A stretch of DNA of 64,000 nt from Tenuifilum sp. 4138str (GCF_041102575.1 NZ_JBGCUE010000008.1:102519-166518); one strand, 5' to 3'; numbered from the stretch's first letter, positions 45,536 to 54,334 are shown. Notes: generated from the sequence alone by a model not told the origin. Numbers and translations are program-made.

Positions 45536-47521
45536 CTATTCTTCAACCTTTGCTCTTAGGCTTTTCCAAATCAGATATCCACATAAAATCAGGAACATCA
45601 CAAAGCCTAGAATTTCTGCGGAGTGCGATTCAAACCATTCTGGGTTTACATAGTTAATGCCGCCATGGCGGAGTAAGGCGCTAACTACTCCCATTAGGGC
45701 CCCACCTGCAATAAAGCCCGATGCAATTAGTGTTCCCCTCTCTTTCCTGGCTCTGTTCAATGAAGTGTCCTTTGAACGGGTGGATACAATGTGTGCAATA
45801 ATTCCTCCAACCAGTAATGGCGTGTTAAGGTGTAGGGGAATAAACATACCCAGCGAAAATGCAAGAGCCGGAACGCCAATCATGGTAAGGATAAGCGAAA
45901 GGAAGGCCCCTGCAGCGTAAAGTGCCCAAGGTGCAGGCTTTCCGCTCATCATGGGTTCAATTACTGCTGCCATTGCATTAGCTTGTGGGGCAACAAGAGC
46001 GTCCTTGCCCGTAAAACCGTATGTTTTATTAAGCAGGATTATTACGCCTCCAACAGTTGCTGCTGAAACAAATGTCCCAAGGAACTTCCAGGTTTGCTGT
46101 TTATAGGGCGAGGAGCCAAGCCAGTAACCAATTTTAAGATCGGTGATAAAGCCACCAGCCATTGAGAGTGCTGTACAAACCACTCCTCCAATAATGAGCG
46201 CAGCAACCATTCCTGAAGTTCCCGATAATCCGGCCGATGCCATCACCAATGAGGTGATAATCAGAGTCATGAGTGTCATGCCCGATACAGGATTGGTGCC
46301 AACAATGGCAATGGCATTGGCAGCAACGGTGGTGAACAGAAAAGCAATAACCATTACAATACCAAGCGCTATAAGAGCATGGGTAATATTATGAACTACT
46401 CCAAAGTAGAAGAATACTAAAAGCAGAATGGTAGTGAATAGGATACCTCCAGCAATAATGGACATGGGAAGGTCCCTTCGGGTGCGGAGTTCCTCCTTGG
46501 GGATAGCCGAGTGCTTTCCGGTTAGCTCACTAACGGCTAGGCCAAATGCTTTACGAATAATGCCGCTTGAGCGAATAATCCCAATTATTCCCGCCATGGC
46601 AATACCGCCAATACCAATTGGGCGAACGTAGTTACTGAAAATCTGCTCGGCGCTCATCTGACCAACGGTTAGTGTAATGTTACTGCCTACTGCCTCAGTT
46701 AAACCGGGCGCAAAGTAGTTGATTATGGGTATGATAACAAACCACCCAACAAACGACCCTGCTGCAATTATTGCGGTGTACTTGAGGCCAATAATATAAC
46801 CAATACCCATAACGGCAGCACCAACATTAAGTTTAAATACCAGCTTTGCTTTCTCGGCAAGAGCCTCGCCAGCAGGTATCACTCGGGTGGTAACCACCTC
46901 GCTCCACCAACCAAATGTGGCAATAATGAAATCGTAGATACCCCCAATTAACCCGCTAACCACAAGTAAACGAGCTTGTTTTCCCCCTTTCTCGCCCGAT
47001 ACAAGTACCTCAGTGGTTGCAGTGGCCTCCGGAAAAGGGAATTTACCATGCATGTCGGCCACAAAATATTTACGGAATGGGATGAGGAATAGAATTCCAA
47101 GAATTCCCCCAAACAACGATGACAGGAATACCTGATAGAATTCTGCCTCAAGGTTCAGGATGTATAGAGCTGGTAATGTAAAAATAGCACCAGCAACAAT
47201 TACCCCAGAACTTGCGCCTATGGATTGGATAATTACATTCTCTCCCAGTGCCCCTTTGCGTTTAGCAAGGGTTGATAGCCCTACAGCAATGATTGCAATT
47301 GGAATTGCTGCCTCAAATACTTGACCAATTTTTAGCCCGAGATAGGCAGCGGCTGCCGAAAAAACAATAGCCATGATTAGCCCCCAAATAACACTCCAAG
47401 CAGTAACCTCAGGTACTGCCTTGCTTGGTGGCATTACTGGTTGATACTCTTCGCCTTCGCGGAGCTCAGTGTAGGCATTTTCCGGAAGGCCTTTGATTTT
47501 TTCTACAGGTTCGTGCGACAT
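45536..47521 (-). CDS. OPT-family oligopeptide transporter
   Basis: Inner-membrane transporter of 661 residues with about 15 membrane segments. The opening is cytoplasmic and polar, ending in AVPEVTAWSVIWGLIMAIVF. Then come AYLGLKIGQVFEAAIPIAII, GENVIIQSIGASSGVIVAGA and FPFPEATATTEVLVSGEKGG, all typical of the bacterial OPT (YSL-like) branch. The family imports oligopeptides or metal chelates with protons. A peptide substrate fits the nearby pepT, but this is inference. It is separated from pepT only by the four-helix-bundle cassette. Confidence 0.93.
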   Translation of the reverse strand: MSHEPVEKIKGLPENAYTELREGEEYQPVMPPSKAVPEVTAWSVIWGLIMAIVFSAAAAYLGLKIGQVFEAAIPIAIIAVGLSTLAKRKGALGENVIIQSIGASSGVIVAGAIFTLPALYILNLEAEFYQVFLSSLFGGILGILFLIPFRKYFVADMHGKFPFPEATATTEVLVSGEKGGKQARLLVVSGLIGGIYDFIIATFGWWSEVVTTRVIPAGEALAEKAKLVFKLNVGAAVMGIGYIIGLKYTAIIAAGSFVGWFVIIPIINYFAPGLTEAVGSNITLTVGQMSAEQIFSNYVRPIGIGGIAMAGIIGIIRSSGIIRKAFGLAVSELTGKHSAIPKEELRTRRDLPMSIIAGGILFTTILLLVFFYFGVVHNITHALIALGIVMVIAFLFTTVAANAIAIVGTNPVSGMTLMTLIITSLVMASAGLSGTSGMVAALIIGGVVCTALSMAGGFITDLKIGYWLGSSPYKQQTWKFLGTFVSAATVGGVIILLNKTYGFTGKDALVAPQANAMAAVIEPMMSGKPAPWALYAAGAFLSLILTMIGVPALAFSLGMFIPLHLNTPLLVGGIIAHIVSTRSKDTSLNRARKERGTLIASGFIAGGALMGVVSALLRHGGINYVNPEWFESHSAEILGFVMFLILCGYLIWKSLRAKVEE

Positions 47522-47628
47522 AGTCTTTATGGTTTAGGTTTGAGATTCAAAATATCCCAAACCTACTAATTTTTAGTAAATGTTTAATCCAATTTCAATG
47601 TCGTTTAGTTAACAAAAATATACATACC

Positions 47629-47698
47629 TGTCATCCTGCGCGCAGCGAAGGATCTCGGACCGACCTAATGAGATGTTTCGCTAATGCTCAACATGACA
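47629..47698. repeat. TGTCAT...ATGACA palindromic element, copy 1
   Basis: An imperfect inverted repeat of about 70 bases: TGTCATCCTG, GCGCAGCGAAGGATCTC, a short centre, GAGATGTTTCGCTAATGC and TCAACATGACA. The two halves pair over most of their length. The same element lies inverted at 57702-57772. Confidence 0.75.
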
Positions 47699-47833
47699 AT
47701 ACCCTCACTAACAACCATCAACTGTCAACCATCAACCATCAACTAAATAAGTCTCACAGGGTTTCACAGTGTAACAAGGTGTTACACAGAATGGCATTTA
47801 CGAACAACGATTCACGAACAACGTACGCCGTTC

Positions 47834-48024
47834 CCAGCCCCGTAGGGGCGTAATATCTGTACCCCAGCCTGTTAGAGCGCGTCTCCAGACGCGTGCATTA
47901 TCCGCCCTGAAAGGGCAATTCACATTAGCCCTGGGTTTTAACCCAGGGTATTGAGGTGTTCAAATTATTTTGCGATGCACGCAATACATTTTCCAAAGAA
48001 CAATCCTGAGACGTTGCATCGCAA
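47834..48024. repeat. 191 bp direct repeat, copy 1
   Basis: Begins CCAGCCCCGTAGGGGCGTAA and contains a series of small hairpins: GCCCC-GTA-GGGGC, GCGTCTCCAGACGC, CCCTGGGTT-TT-AACCCAGGG and the terminal TTTTGCGATGCA...TGCATCGCAAAA (47968-48026). It recurs at a constant offset of 642 bases. Confidence 0.8.
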
Positions 48025-48055
48025 AAGAAAAATCTATACAAAGAATTATTTAAAT

Positions 48056-48451
48056 GTTCTTTCTTGTCTTGATACAAGAAAGAACCAAAGAAAATCAAGG
48101 CTGAAAAGCCCGACCCGATGGGTACCCCGTGGGTGGAACTGCCACGCGATACTATTCGCCACGCCTGCAGCGTGGCTCATATGGTATCGCTTTCTAAACC
48201 CACCGCCACGTTCCACCCCCGACCCATTCTCGGGTCAGGCTTTTATGCCTCAGCTTGCTTCTTCCGTTCCATTCCCTCTCAGGAAAAGAGGCTGGGGTGA
48301 GGTTGTTTTCCACATCCAACCCAGATGACCCCTCTAAATCTCCCCTGAGAGGGGAGACTTTAGCCCTGCAACATGGTTTCCTAATTGCTTTTCCCCTCTC
48401 CTGTCAGGAGAGGGGCGGGGGTGAGGTCAATTTCACGTACAACGAGCAACG
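48056..48451. repeat. ~396 bp element, copy A (inverted relative to 57799-58271)
   Basis: Opens with CTTTCTTGTCTTGATACAAG (a hairpin) and runs through AAGCCCGACCCGATGGGTAC, GCCACGTTCCACCCCCGACC, TCAGGCTTTTATGCCT and CCCCTCTCCTGTCAGGAGAG to ACGTACAACGAGCAACG. The reverse complement of 57799-58271 matches through nearly all of it. Confidence 0.8.
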
Positions 48452-48475
48452 AACAACGAGTTACTAGCAACGCTT

Positions 48476-48666
48476 CCAGCCCCGTAGGGGCGTAATATCT
48501 GTAACCCCACCTGTTAGTGCTCGTCTCCCGACGCGTGCATCATTCTCCCTGAAAGGGCAAATCACATTAGCCCTGGGTTTTAACCCGGGGTATTGAGGTG
48601 TTCAAATTATTTTGCGATGCACGCAATACATTTTCCAAAGAACAATCCTGAAGCGTTGCATCGCAA
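48476..48666. repeat. 191 bp direct repeat, copy 2
   Basis: Same landmarks as 47834-48024 with scattered substitutions and no length change (CCAGCCCCGTAGGGGCGTAA at the start, TTTTGCGATGCA at 48610, TGCATCGCAA at 48657). Confidence 0.8.
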
Positions 48667-48971
48667 CGGAAAGGCATGGCGAAGAGCGGTTACTAAAAAA
48701 CAAAAAGGGTTAAAGGCAAAGAGATGCTTCGGCTAGCTCAGCATGACAAGGGAGCAGAAAGGAAGATAGGGTTTTTGTCATCCCAAGCAAAGTCGAGGGA
48801 CCTCTTCAAAGGATTGAAGAGAAAAGAGCAATGAGATGCTTCGGCGAAGTCTATCCCGATAAATCGGGACTCAGCACGGCAGCGTAATGTTTCGCTTGCG
48901 CGCAACATGAAATACAACCTTAACTAAACAACATTGATTAAGCCATTTGTAAATGTAATTTAACCTAACGC

Positions 48972-49004
48972 TTGGATTAAACTAACATGGATTAGTTATA
49001 TTTG
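48972..49004 (+). promoter_or_regulatory. mgsA promoter
   Basis: TTG at 48972-48974, a 22-base spacer and TATATTTG at 48997-49004, a full TAnnTTTG match 31 bases before the GTG start. Confidence 0.55.
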
Positions 49005-49035
49005 CTTAGAATTTAATTAATAATGAAGACTAAAA

Positions 49036-49500
49036 GTGAATAAGTACAAAACCATAGCCCTAGTAGCACACGATAACCGCAAACGCGACCTTGTGGAATG
49101 GGTTGAGTGGAACTGGGCAAAATTACTAAAGCACAAGCTCATTTGCACAGGCACAACCGGCCGTCTTGTTGAGGAGGCCCTAACCAAGATGAATAACGAT
49201 GCCGGGAATCATCTGCAGCTTACTCGCCTTAAATCGGGTCCACTTGGTGGCGACCAGCAACTAGGCGCTTTAATAGCGGAAGGGAAGATTGACATCCTAA
49301 TCTTTTTCTGGGATCCCATGCAGGCTCAGCCTCACGATGTGGATGTTAAGGCTTTGCTTCGCATTGCCACGGTTTACAACATTCCCACAGCCACCAACCG
49401 TTCAACAGCCGACTTCCTAATAAGTTCGCCACTTATTGAACAGGAGTACGCCCCAAAACTAAAGGATTACAGCCAGTACATAAACAGAGACGTTTACTAA
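49036..49500 (+). CDS. mgsA: Methylglyoxal synthase
   Basis: Converts dihydroxyacetone phosphate to methylglyoxal and phosphate, a bypass of lower glycolysis. 154 residues, usual length. Motifs: IALVAHDNRKRDLVEW, CTGTTGRLVEEAL (phosphate binding), LKSGPLGGDQQLGALIAEG with the catalytic Asp, and FFWDPMQAQPHDVDVKAL. The start is a GTG at 49036; the ATG at 49023 runs into a stop after six codons. Two small genes follow closely (12 and 18 bases). Confidence 0.95.
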   Translation: MNKYKTIALVAHDNRKRDLVEWVEWNWAKLLKHKLICTGTTGRLVEEALTKMNNDAGNHLQLTRLKSGPLGGDQQLGALIAEGKIDILIFFWDPMQAQPHDVDVKALLRIATVYNIPTATNRSTADFLISSPLIEQEYAPKLKDYSQYINRDVY

Positions 49501-49512
49501 AAATATTGAGCC

Positions 49513-49797
49513 ATGGAACGTAACGAGTACCGCGAAAATGTAAAAAAAGCCATTGACGAAATTTTCGACCAAATTGAAGCATTGAGGGCTAAAGCCGACA
49601 ATGCCTCCGATAAGGTACGGCAGGAATACAATGAAAAAGTCAAGGAGCTTGAAATGCTTCGTAATCAAATGGAAAGCAAACTCGATGAACTTGCCCAGGC
49701 AGCCGATAGCAAGTGGGACGAGGTGAAAGATACTGTAAATTCCAGCCTTGAATCGTTCAAGGAGGGTTTCAAGAAGTTAGGGTCGCTTTTCGATTAA
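49513..49797 (+). CDS. Small acidic coiled-coil protein
   Basis: 94 residues, entirely helical in appearance with heptad spacing (YRENVKKAIDEIFDQIEALR, VKELEMLRNQMESKLDELAQ). There is no signal peptide or membrane segment. The pattern resembles the small amphipathic, apolipoprotein- or stress-protein-like families found across bacteria, but I cannot assign one. It lies 12 bases after mgsA and 18 bases before a small membrane protein; the three may form an operon. Confidence 0.7.
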   Translation: MERNEYRENVKKAIDEIFDQIEALRAKADNASDKVRQEYNEKVKELEMLRNQMESKLDELAQAADSKWDEVKDTVNSSLESFKEGFKKLGSLFD

Positions 49798-49815
49798 CCA
49801 AAACTACGCTTACAA

Positions 49816-50013
49816 ATGAATGCATTTAAACTTTCCCTAATTGTAGGGATTGTACTACTACTAATTGCTTGGATTATTGTTCTTACCGATGTCCTTCGTA
49901 GCAGATTCCCTGAACGGAATATGTGGATAATTTACTTAATCATTACTCCTCCCCTAGCTGTGTTAGTATATCCCATAGTTCGGGAAAAACTTTTAAGAAA
50001 TGCAAAAAAATAG
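49816..50013 (+). CDS. Small two-segment membrane protein (PLDc_N-like)
   Basis: 65 residues with two hydrophobic segments (FKLSLIVGIVLLLIAWIIVL and MWIIYLIITPPLAVLVYPIV) separated by TDVLRSRFPERN. This layout is that of the N-terminal domain found in cardiolipin synthase-type phospholipases, which also exists as a stand-alone small protein in Bacteroidota. Function unknown. Confidence 0.65.
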   Translation: MNAFKLSLIVGIVLLLIAWIIVLTDVLRSRFPERNMWIIYLIITPPLAVLVYPIVREKLLRNAKK

Positions 50014-50025
50014 TATGAGTTGAAA

Positions 50026-50469
50026 TTACTCATTTTCAAGCTTAAACCTTATCCGTACAGTTCCATCGGAGTAATCGGCCGAGATAATTTTGAATCTCCC
50101 TATTTCCTTGGTGTTAGCCACGTGTGGACCAATGCAGGCACATGCATCGTAGTTTCCTACCCTAATAACCCTGATTGATTCCGGGGCATCAGCGGGTAAT
50201 TTGCTTAAATCAAGGAAAGTTGACGCATTGCTTTTATCGGTAAACTCCTCGGTTACATTTAGGTTTTGTGAAATAACTTCATTCACCCTACTCTCAATTG
50301 TTTTTAGTTCCTCATCAGTCAGGGCTCTTGGGATGCGATAGTCGCACTTGGACTTTTTTTTCTCCACATGGCTACTGAACGCCCTACCACAATTGAAAAG
50401 CCTCACCATTGTTTGGTTGAGAATATGTTCGGCGGTATGCATCCGGGGATCGTAGTTCTTTTCGCTCAT
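50026..50469 (-). CDS. Stand-alone alanyl-tRNA editing domain (AlaX-like)
   Basis: 147 residues, homologous to the second additional/editing domain of alanyl- and threonyl-tRNA synthetases. Such proteins deacylate mischarged tRNA. The two halves of the zinc site are visible: HTAEH near residue 11 and CACIGPH near residue 112. RVIRVGNYDACACIGPHVAN is typical. The substrate (Ser- or Gly-tRNA-Ala, or other) cannot be told. It converges on the small membrane protein with 12 bases between. Confidence 0.85.
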   Translation of the reverse strand: MSEKNYDPRMHTAEHILNQTMVRLFNCGRAFSSHVEKKKSKCDYRIPRALTDEELKTIESRVNEVISQNLNVTEEFTDKSNASTFLDLSKLPADAPESIRVIRVGNYDACACIGPHVANTKEIGRFKIISADYSDGTVRIRFKLENE

Positions 50470-50579
50470 TACAGTGTAAATTTTTCTGTAAAAATAGTAA
50501 AAAGGAGAAGCAATATTAGCAGAAACAAATAGGCTGTTAAATGTTGACAGGAAAAAGCACCCATCAGGCCAAAAACAAT

Positions 50580-50587
50580 TACTTTTG
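50580..50587 (+). promoter_or_regulatory. -7 box for the DMT permease
   Basis: TACTTTTG fits TAnnTTTG, 18 bases before the ATG at 50606. It overlaps the alternative TTG start at 50585, which therefore is unlikely to be used. Confidence 0.5.
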
Positions 50588-50605
50588 CCGGGTAAAACTT
50601 GTCAA

Positions 50606-51499
50606 ATGTTCGATTTATCCAAAAAACGCTGGCAGTGGACTGCCATGCTTTTCATGGCTTTTGTTTGGGGAGCCTCGTTCATCCTGATGAAGCGCGGTCT
50701 CGATGCGCTAAGCTACGTTCAGGTGGCTGCGCTCCGAATATTTGTTAGCTTTTTGATACTTCTACCTATTTCAATAAAAAACCTAAAGCTTTTAAACCAC
50801 CAGAATTTTTGGCCGCTACTAGGATGCGGATTACTGGGTAACTTTTTCCCAGCATTCCTTTTTACACTTTCGGAAACCCAGATCTCCAGCTCGCTAGCAG
50901 GCATTCTCAACGGGCTTACCCCTTTCTTTACGGTAATTGCGGGTTTGTTGTTATTCAAACATAGGCCCAATGCTTTCCAAAGTATAGGCGTTCTAATCGG
51001 ATTTGTTGGGGCATCAATTCTAATAACCAACGGAAATTTTTCGTCGTTTGGCCATGTAAACCTTTATGCACTGCTAGTTGTGCTGGCCACTATGATGTAT
51101 GGCATTAATTCCAATATTATTCGGTTTAAACTATCGGGGTTAACCGGAGTGCAAATTACATCGCTAATCTTTTTCCTGATTGGCATTCCGGCCGGTATTA
51201 TACTTATATCAACAGATATTGGGGCTGCCATGCAGCACCCGGCATTTGCAACGAGCATTCTGGCTACCATTGTGCTAGCAACATTTGGCTCAGTAATTAC
51301 TCTATTTGTGTTTAATAACCTTATTCACCACACCAGTGCAATTTTTGCTTCATCGGTAACCTACATTATTCCTTTCTTTGCACTACTATGGGGCATTCTT
51401 GATGGCGACCATATTGGAGCACTACAGATTGTCTCGTTGGTAATAATCCTGATTGGGGTTTACCTCTCAAGCTTACGCCGCAAGCCAAAATTGCTTTAA
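50606..51499 (+). CDS. EamA/DMT-superfamily permease
   Basis: About 297 residues with ten membrane segments in two EamA repeats. The first repeat has MLFMAFVWGASFILMKRGLD and LAGILNGLTPFFTVIAGLLL; the second starts at VNLYALLVVLATMMYGINSN and has SAIFASSVTYIIPFFALLWG. The superfamily exports amino acids, nucleotides, drugs or other metabolites; the substrate cannot be read from the sequence. ATG 50606 is favoured by the promoter position. A different DMT permease lies at 58626; the two are not close paralogues. Confidence 0.9.
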   Translation: MFDLSKKRWQWTAMLFMAFVWGASFILMKRGLDALSYVQVAALRIFVSFLILLPISIKNLKLLNHQNFWPLLGCGLLGNFFPAFLFTLSETQISSSLAGILNGLTPFFTVIAGLLLFKHRPNAFQSIGVLIGFVGASILITNGNFSSFGHVNLYALLVVLATMMYGINSNIIRFKLSGLTGVQITSLIFFLIGIPAGIILISTDIGAAMQHPAFATSILATIVLATFGSVITLFVFNNLIHHTSAIFASSVTYIIPFFALLWGILDGDHIGALQIVSLVIILIGVYLSSLRRKPKLL

Positions 51500-51602
51500 A
51501 ATCAGGTCATTTTAATAAAATTAAATCAATTTTATCCAAAAAGGGTTGACTTTACCCTTATTTGTCCATACCTTTATTTTAAAGTCAAAAACCTTGTTTG
51601 AC

Positions 51603-52505
51603 ATGACAAAGGACAAAAAGGATAAAAAAAAGAAAAAGGCCGATAAACCAAAAGAAACAAAAAAAGCCAAAAAGCATCACCTGCCTGATTTAGGAAACGA
51701 CCATTACGAAGCGGTAGAGGCGCATGTTGATAGGATGGATAAAAAGACCTATGAGCATGAAATTGAAAAACTCCATGTGGAACTGGTAAAACTCCTTGAA
51801 TGGATAAAGCACCAAAAATTGAAGGTTGTTTTACTGTTCGAGGGGCGCGACGCTGCCGGAAAGGGCGGTGTAATTAAAACCATAGCCGAACGGCTAAACC
51901 CTCGTTTTTGCCGAATTGTTGCTCTAGGTGTGCCTACCGAAAAAGAGAAAACCCAATGGTATTTCCAGCGATATGTAGCCCATCTACCCGCTGCTGGCGA
52001 GATGGTTCTGTTTGACCGAAGCTGGTATAACCGGGCTGGCGTTGAAAAGGTCATGGGATTTTGTTCTGAGGAGGAGTACACTGAGTTTCTACGCTCATGC
52101 CCTGAGTTTGAACGCATGCTGGTTCGTTCGGGTATAATACTCATTAAATACTGGTTCTCCGTTAGCGACAAGGAACAGGAACGTCGCTTTCAGGAGCGTA
52201 TCGACGATCCAACCAAGCGATGGAAACTCAGCCCCATGGATATTGAATCGCGTAACCGCTGGGTGGAATACTCCAAGGCAAAGGATGTTATGTTCGCCCA
52301 TACCGATATAAAGCAAGCTCCCTGGTGGGTAGTTCGAGCCGACGATAAAAGGCGTGCCCGCCTTAACTGTATCCATCACCTGCTAAGCCTCATACCTTAC
52401 GAAGATCTTACCCCACCACCGGTTAAGCTCCAACCCCGAAGGATTGACGAGAGCTATGTTCGTCCACCTATCACCGACCAGAACTTTGTTCCCGAAATTT
52501 ATTAA
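51603..52505 (+). CDS. ppk2: Polyphosphate kinase 2 family protein
   Basis: Transfers phosphate between polyphosphate and nucleotides. 300 residues from the ATG at 51603, followed by a very Lys-rich N-terminal tail of about 25 residues. Motifs: Walker A LLFEGRDAAGKGGVIKTIAE, Walker B EMVLFDRSWYNRAGVEKVMG, and the lid residues in RIDDPTKRWKLSPMDIESRN. It is the single-domain class. Direction and nucleotide preference are not certain. A GC-rich hairpin follows the stop. Confidence 0.93.
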   Translation: MTKDKKDKKKKKADKPKETKKAKKHHLPDLGNDHYEAVEAHVDRMDKKTYEHEIEKLHVELVKLLEWIKHQKLKVVLLFEGRDAAGKGGVIKTIAERLNPRFCRIVALGVPTEKEKTQWYFQRYVAHLPAAGEMVLFDRSWYNRAGVEKVMGFCSEEEYTEFLRSCPEFERMLVRSGIILIKYWFSVSDKEQERRFQERIDDPTKRWKLSPMDIESRNRWVEYSKAKDVMFAHTDIKQAPWWVVRADDKRRARLNCIHHLLSLIPYEDLTPPPVKLQPRRIDESYVRPPITDQNFVPEIY

Positions 52506-52515
52506 TTGCAAATAG

Positions 52516-52537
52516 GGCTGCTCGCACGGGCAGCCCA
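52516..52537. terminator. Hairpin after ppk2
   Basis: GGGCTGC-TCGCACGG-GCAGCCC, 11 bases beyond the ppk2 stop and between convergent genes. No long T run follows on the + strand. Confidence 0.55.
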
Positions 52538-52550
52538 AAATGTTTAAAAT

Positions 52551-52578
52551 CGCCAATTGAAAAAAAATCAATTGATAA
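52551..52578. repeat. CAATTG-type dispersed hairpin, copy 3
   Basis: CAATTGA, an A-rich loop and TCAATTG. Flanking TCGC/ATAAAT bases resemble the family at 24101-24135 and 43601-43631. It sits just beyond the stop codons of two convergent genes. Confidence 0.5.
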
Positions 52579-52585
52579 ATCGCGG

Positions 52586-52978
52586 TTAAAGGTTGTCAAA
52601 GCCCGGTATACTATCAATCTTGATTGGACGACCATTTTTTAGCCCAACGCCAATTACCTTAGCCTTAACGGCTAATTTCCCCTCGGGCATTTTAATCACT
52701 TCCTGATCAAAGATCATTCGTAAATGGCCCTCCTTGTGGGTGGTTAACCGGACAACAAATATATCGCCACTGGTTAGCGAGTACTTGTAGTCAATTTCAA
52801 TACGTGACACCACAAGGTCAATGCCCTCATTGTGCAACCTGGCAAAATCGATTCCCTTGCTCAACAAGTACTTGTGACGGGTATGTTCAAGGTAGTTCAG
52901 GTAGCGAGCATTGTTAACAATACCCTGCAAGTCGCATTCGTAATCACGAACCTCAAACTCTAACTCAAAAACTTCCAT
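52586..52978 (-). CDS. Hotdog-fold acyl-CoA thioesterase (YbgC/4HBT type)
   Basis: 130 residues. The N-terminus FELEFEVRDYECDLQGIVNN with following ARYLNYLEHTRHKYLL is the 4-hydroxybenzoyl-CoA thioesterase pattern, with the catalytic Asp in DLQGIVNN. These enzymes hydrolyse short or medium acyl-CoA esters; the substrate is unknown. It lies 12 bases after the MFS transporter gene, so co-transcription is likely. Confidence 0.88.
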   Translation of the reverse strand: MEVFELEFEVRDYECDLQGIVNNARYLNYLEHTRHKYLLSKGIDFARLHNEGIDLVVSRIEIDYKYSLTSGDIFVVRLTTHKEGHLRMIFDQEVIKMPEGKLAVKAKVIGVGLKNGRPIKIDSIPGFDNL

Positions 52979-52990
52979 AATTTTTACGTT

Positions 52991-54253
52991 TTACTTCCAG
53001 TTCCTTAACTTATAGCCGCTCACAGAGTAGTAAAGAATTATAAAGTACGATGGTATCAGAATAATGTAGGCCATTTGGGGCGAAATAGAATCGGATAGTC
53101 GGCCCCAAAGCAAGGGCAGAATGGCACCACCCGCAATGGCCATGATAAGCACCGCCGAACCCGTTTTAATAAATTTGCCTAAATCGTGAATGGCCAAAGG
53201 CCAGATGGCAGGCCAAACCAATGCATTTGCTAAACCAAGCAGTGCAAGTGCAAGAATTGAGTAAGTTGGCGATGCCAAAACTACGACAATACTTAGAGCG
53301 ATACCCAGCAAAGCAGATGCAATGAGAGCCGTGCGCTGCGAAATGAGTTTTGGTATCAGTAATATTCCAGCCAGGTACCCAACTATCATGGCAATAAGGG
53401 TATATGTTGTAAAAACCTTTGCGGTTTCAATTTTAAAACCTTGCGATATTCCATAGCGAATTATGGTATCGCCTGCTATTACCTCAACACCAACATAGAA
53501 AAACAGGGCAATAGCACCAAGTATTAGTTGCGGGAACTGGAAAATACTTGATTTATTAGTGAAATCAGTAACAGAATCTACGGAATCATCCTCTGTTTCC
53601 ACGTCGGGCAGCGGGGCATAACGTACGGCAATTCCCAGGAAAACAAGTATTGATGTCATTACCAGGTACGGCCCAATCACTCTGTGCGCTAGGCCATCGA
53701 GAGCCGCAGCGCGGGCAATACTGTCCATCCCCTCAAGTGATTTCACAAAGGCATCGCCATCGTTAAGGATGTAGTAGGCCAGTATAAGCGGAGCAATGGC
53801 TCCAGCTAGCTTATTACAAATCCCCATTATACTTATACGCCTTGCAGCACTCTCGCGGGGTCCAATTATAGTGATATACGGATTTGCAGCTGTTTGCAGC
53901 ACAGCCAACCCTGCTCCCATAATAAACAGGCCACTCAGAAACATCCAGTATGCTCTGCTCAACGCTGCGGGAACAAACACGAGGGTTCCTATAGCCATCA
54001 CCAGTAAACCAACTGTCATGCCCCTATGGAAACCTGTCTTTTTCAACACCCACGATGCCGGCAAAGCCATTACGGTATAGGAGATATAAAAGGCAAAAGC
54101 TACCAGGGTAGCCTCAAAATCGCTAAGCTCACACGAAATTTTAAAATACGGAATAAGGATGCCGTTTAACCAGGTTACAAAACCAAAAATGAAGAATAAC
54201 GCTCCAATAATGAGCATAGGCAGAAAATTGCCTTTACTTTTTTGAGAGTTCAT
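52991..54253 (-). CDS. FucP-type sugar:H+ symporter (MFS)
   Basis: 420 residues with 12 membrane segments, inner membrane. FFIFGFVTWLNGILIPYFKI at the N-terminus, YTVMALPASWVLKKTGFHRG, LAVLQTAANPYITIIGPRES and AARRISIMGICNKLAGAIAP are signatures of the fucose/glucose-galactose (FucP/GluP) branch. The exact sugar is not determined. No sugar-catabolic genes are adjacent; the thioesterase downstream has no obvious link. Confidence 0.92.
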   Translation of the reverse strand: MNSQKSKGNFLPMLIIGALFFIFGFVTWLNGILIPYFKISCELSDFEATLVAFAFYISYTVMALPASWVLKKTGFHRGMTVGLLVMAIGTLVFVPAALSRAYWMFLSGLFIMGAGLAVLQTAANPYITIIGPRESAARRISIMGICNKLAGAIAPLILAYYILNDGDAFVKSLEGMDSIARAAALDGLAHRVIGPYLVMTSILVFLGIAVRYAPLPDVETEDDSVDSVTDFTNKSSIFQFPQLILGAIALFFYVGVEVIAGDTIIRYGISQGFKIETAKVFTTYTLIAMIVGYLAGILLIPKLISQRTALIASALLGIALSIVVVLASPTYSILALALLGLANALVWPAIWPLAIHDLGKFIKTGSAVLIMAIAGGAILPLLWGRLSDSISPQMAYIILIPSYFIILYYSVSGYKLRNWK

Positions 54254-54334
54254 TGCAGTTGTTTTAGGTTAAGGTACCCCAAAAATAGAAAATATTGATG
54301 AGCGAAGAGGCCAAATCAAAATAAAAAAGGGAAC

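Larger units (their letters stand above)
47522..48996. other. Gene-free repeat block A
   Basis: About 1.5 kb made mostly of hairpin-rich repeats listed separately: a TGTCAT...ATGACA element, two 191 bp direct copies 642 bp apart, and a ~396 bp element shared in inverted orientation with block B at 57.8-58.3 kb. Also present are short AACGA/ACAACGA strings (47800-47825, 48440-48460) and degenerate GATGCTTCG/CAGCATGAC pieces (48725-48910). Several open frames in this block are repeat-derived and do not look coding. Confidence 0.75.

Noticed and set aside
47951..48467. Several overlapping open frames (60-125 codons) in repeat block A
   Set aside because: They lie wholly in repeats that are also present in inverted orientation in block B, and they overlap one another in different frames.
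47800..48700. Possible CRISPR array
   Set aside because: The repeats are long, only two copies each, themselves palindromic, and without regular spacers or cas genes.
51749..52171. 140-codon open frame antisense to ppk2
   Set aside because: It mirrors the conserved PPK2 core; the sense frame carries all the motifs.
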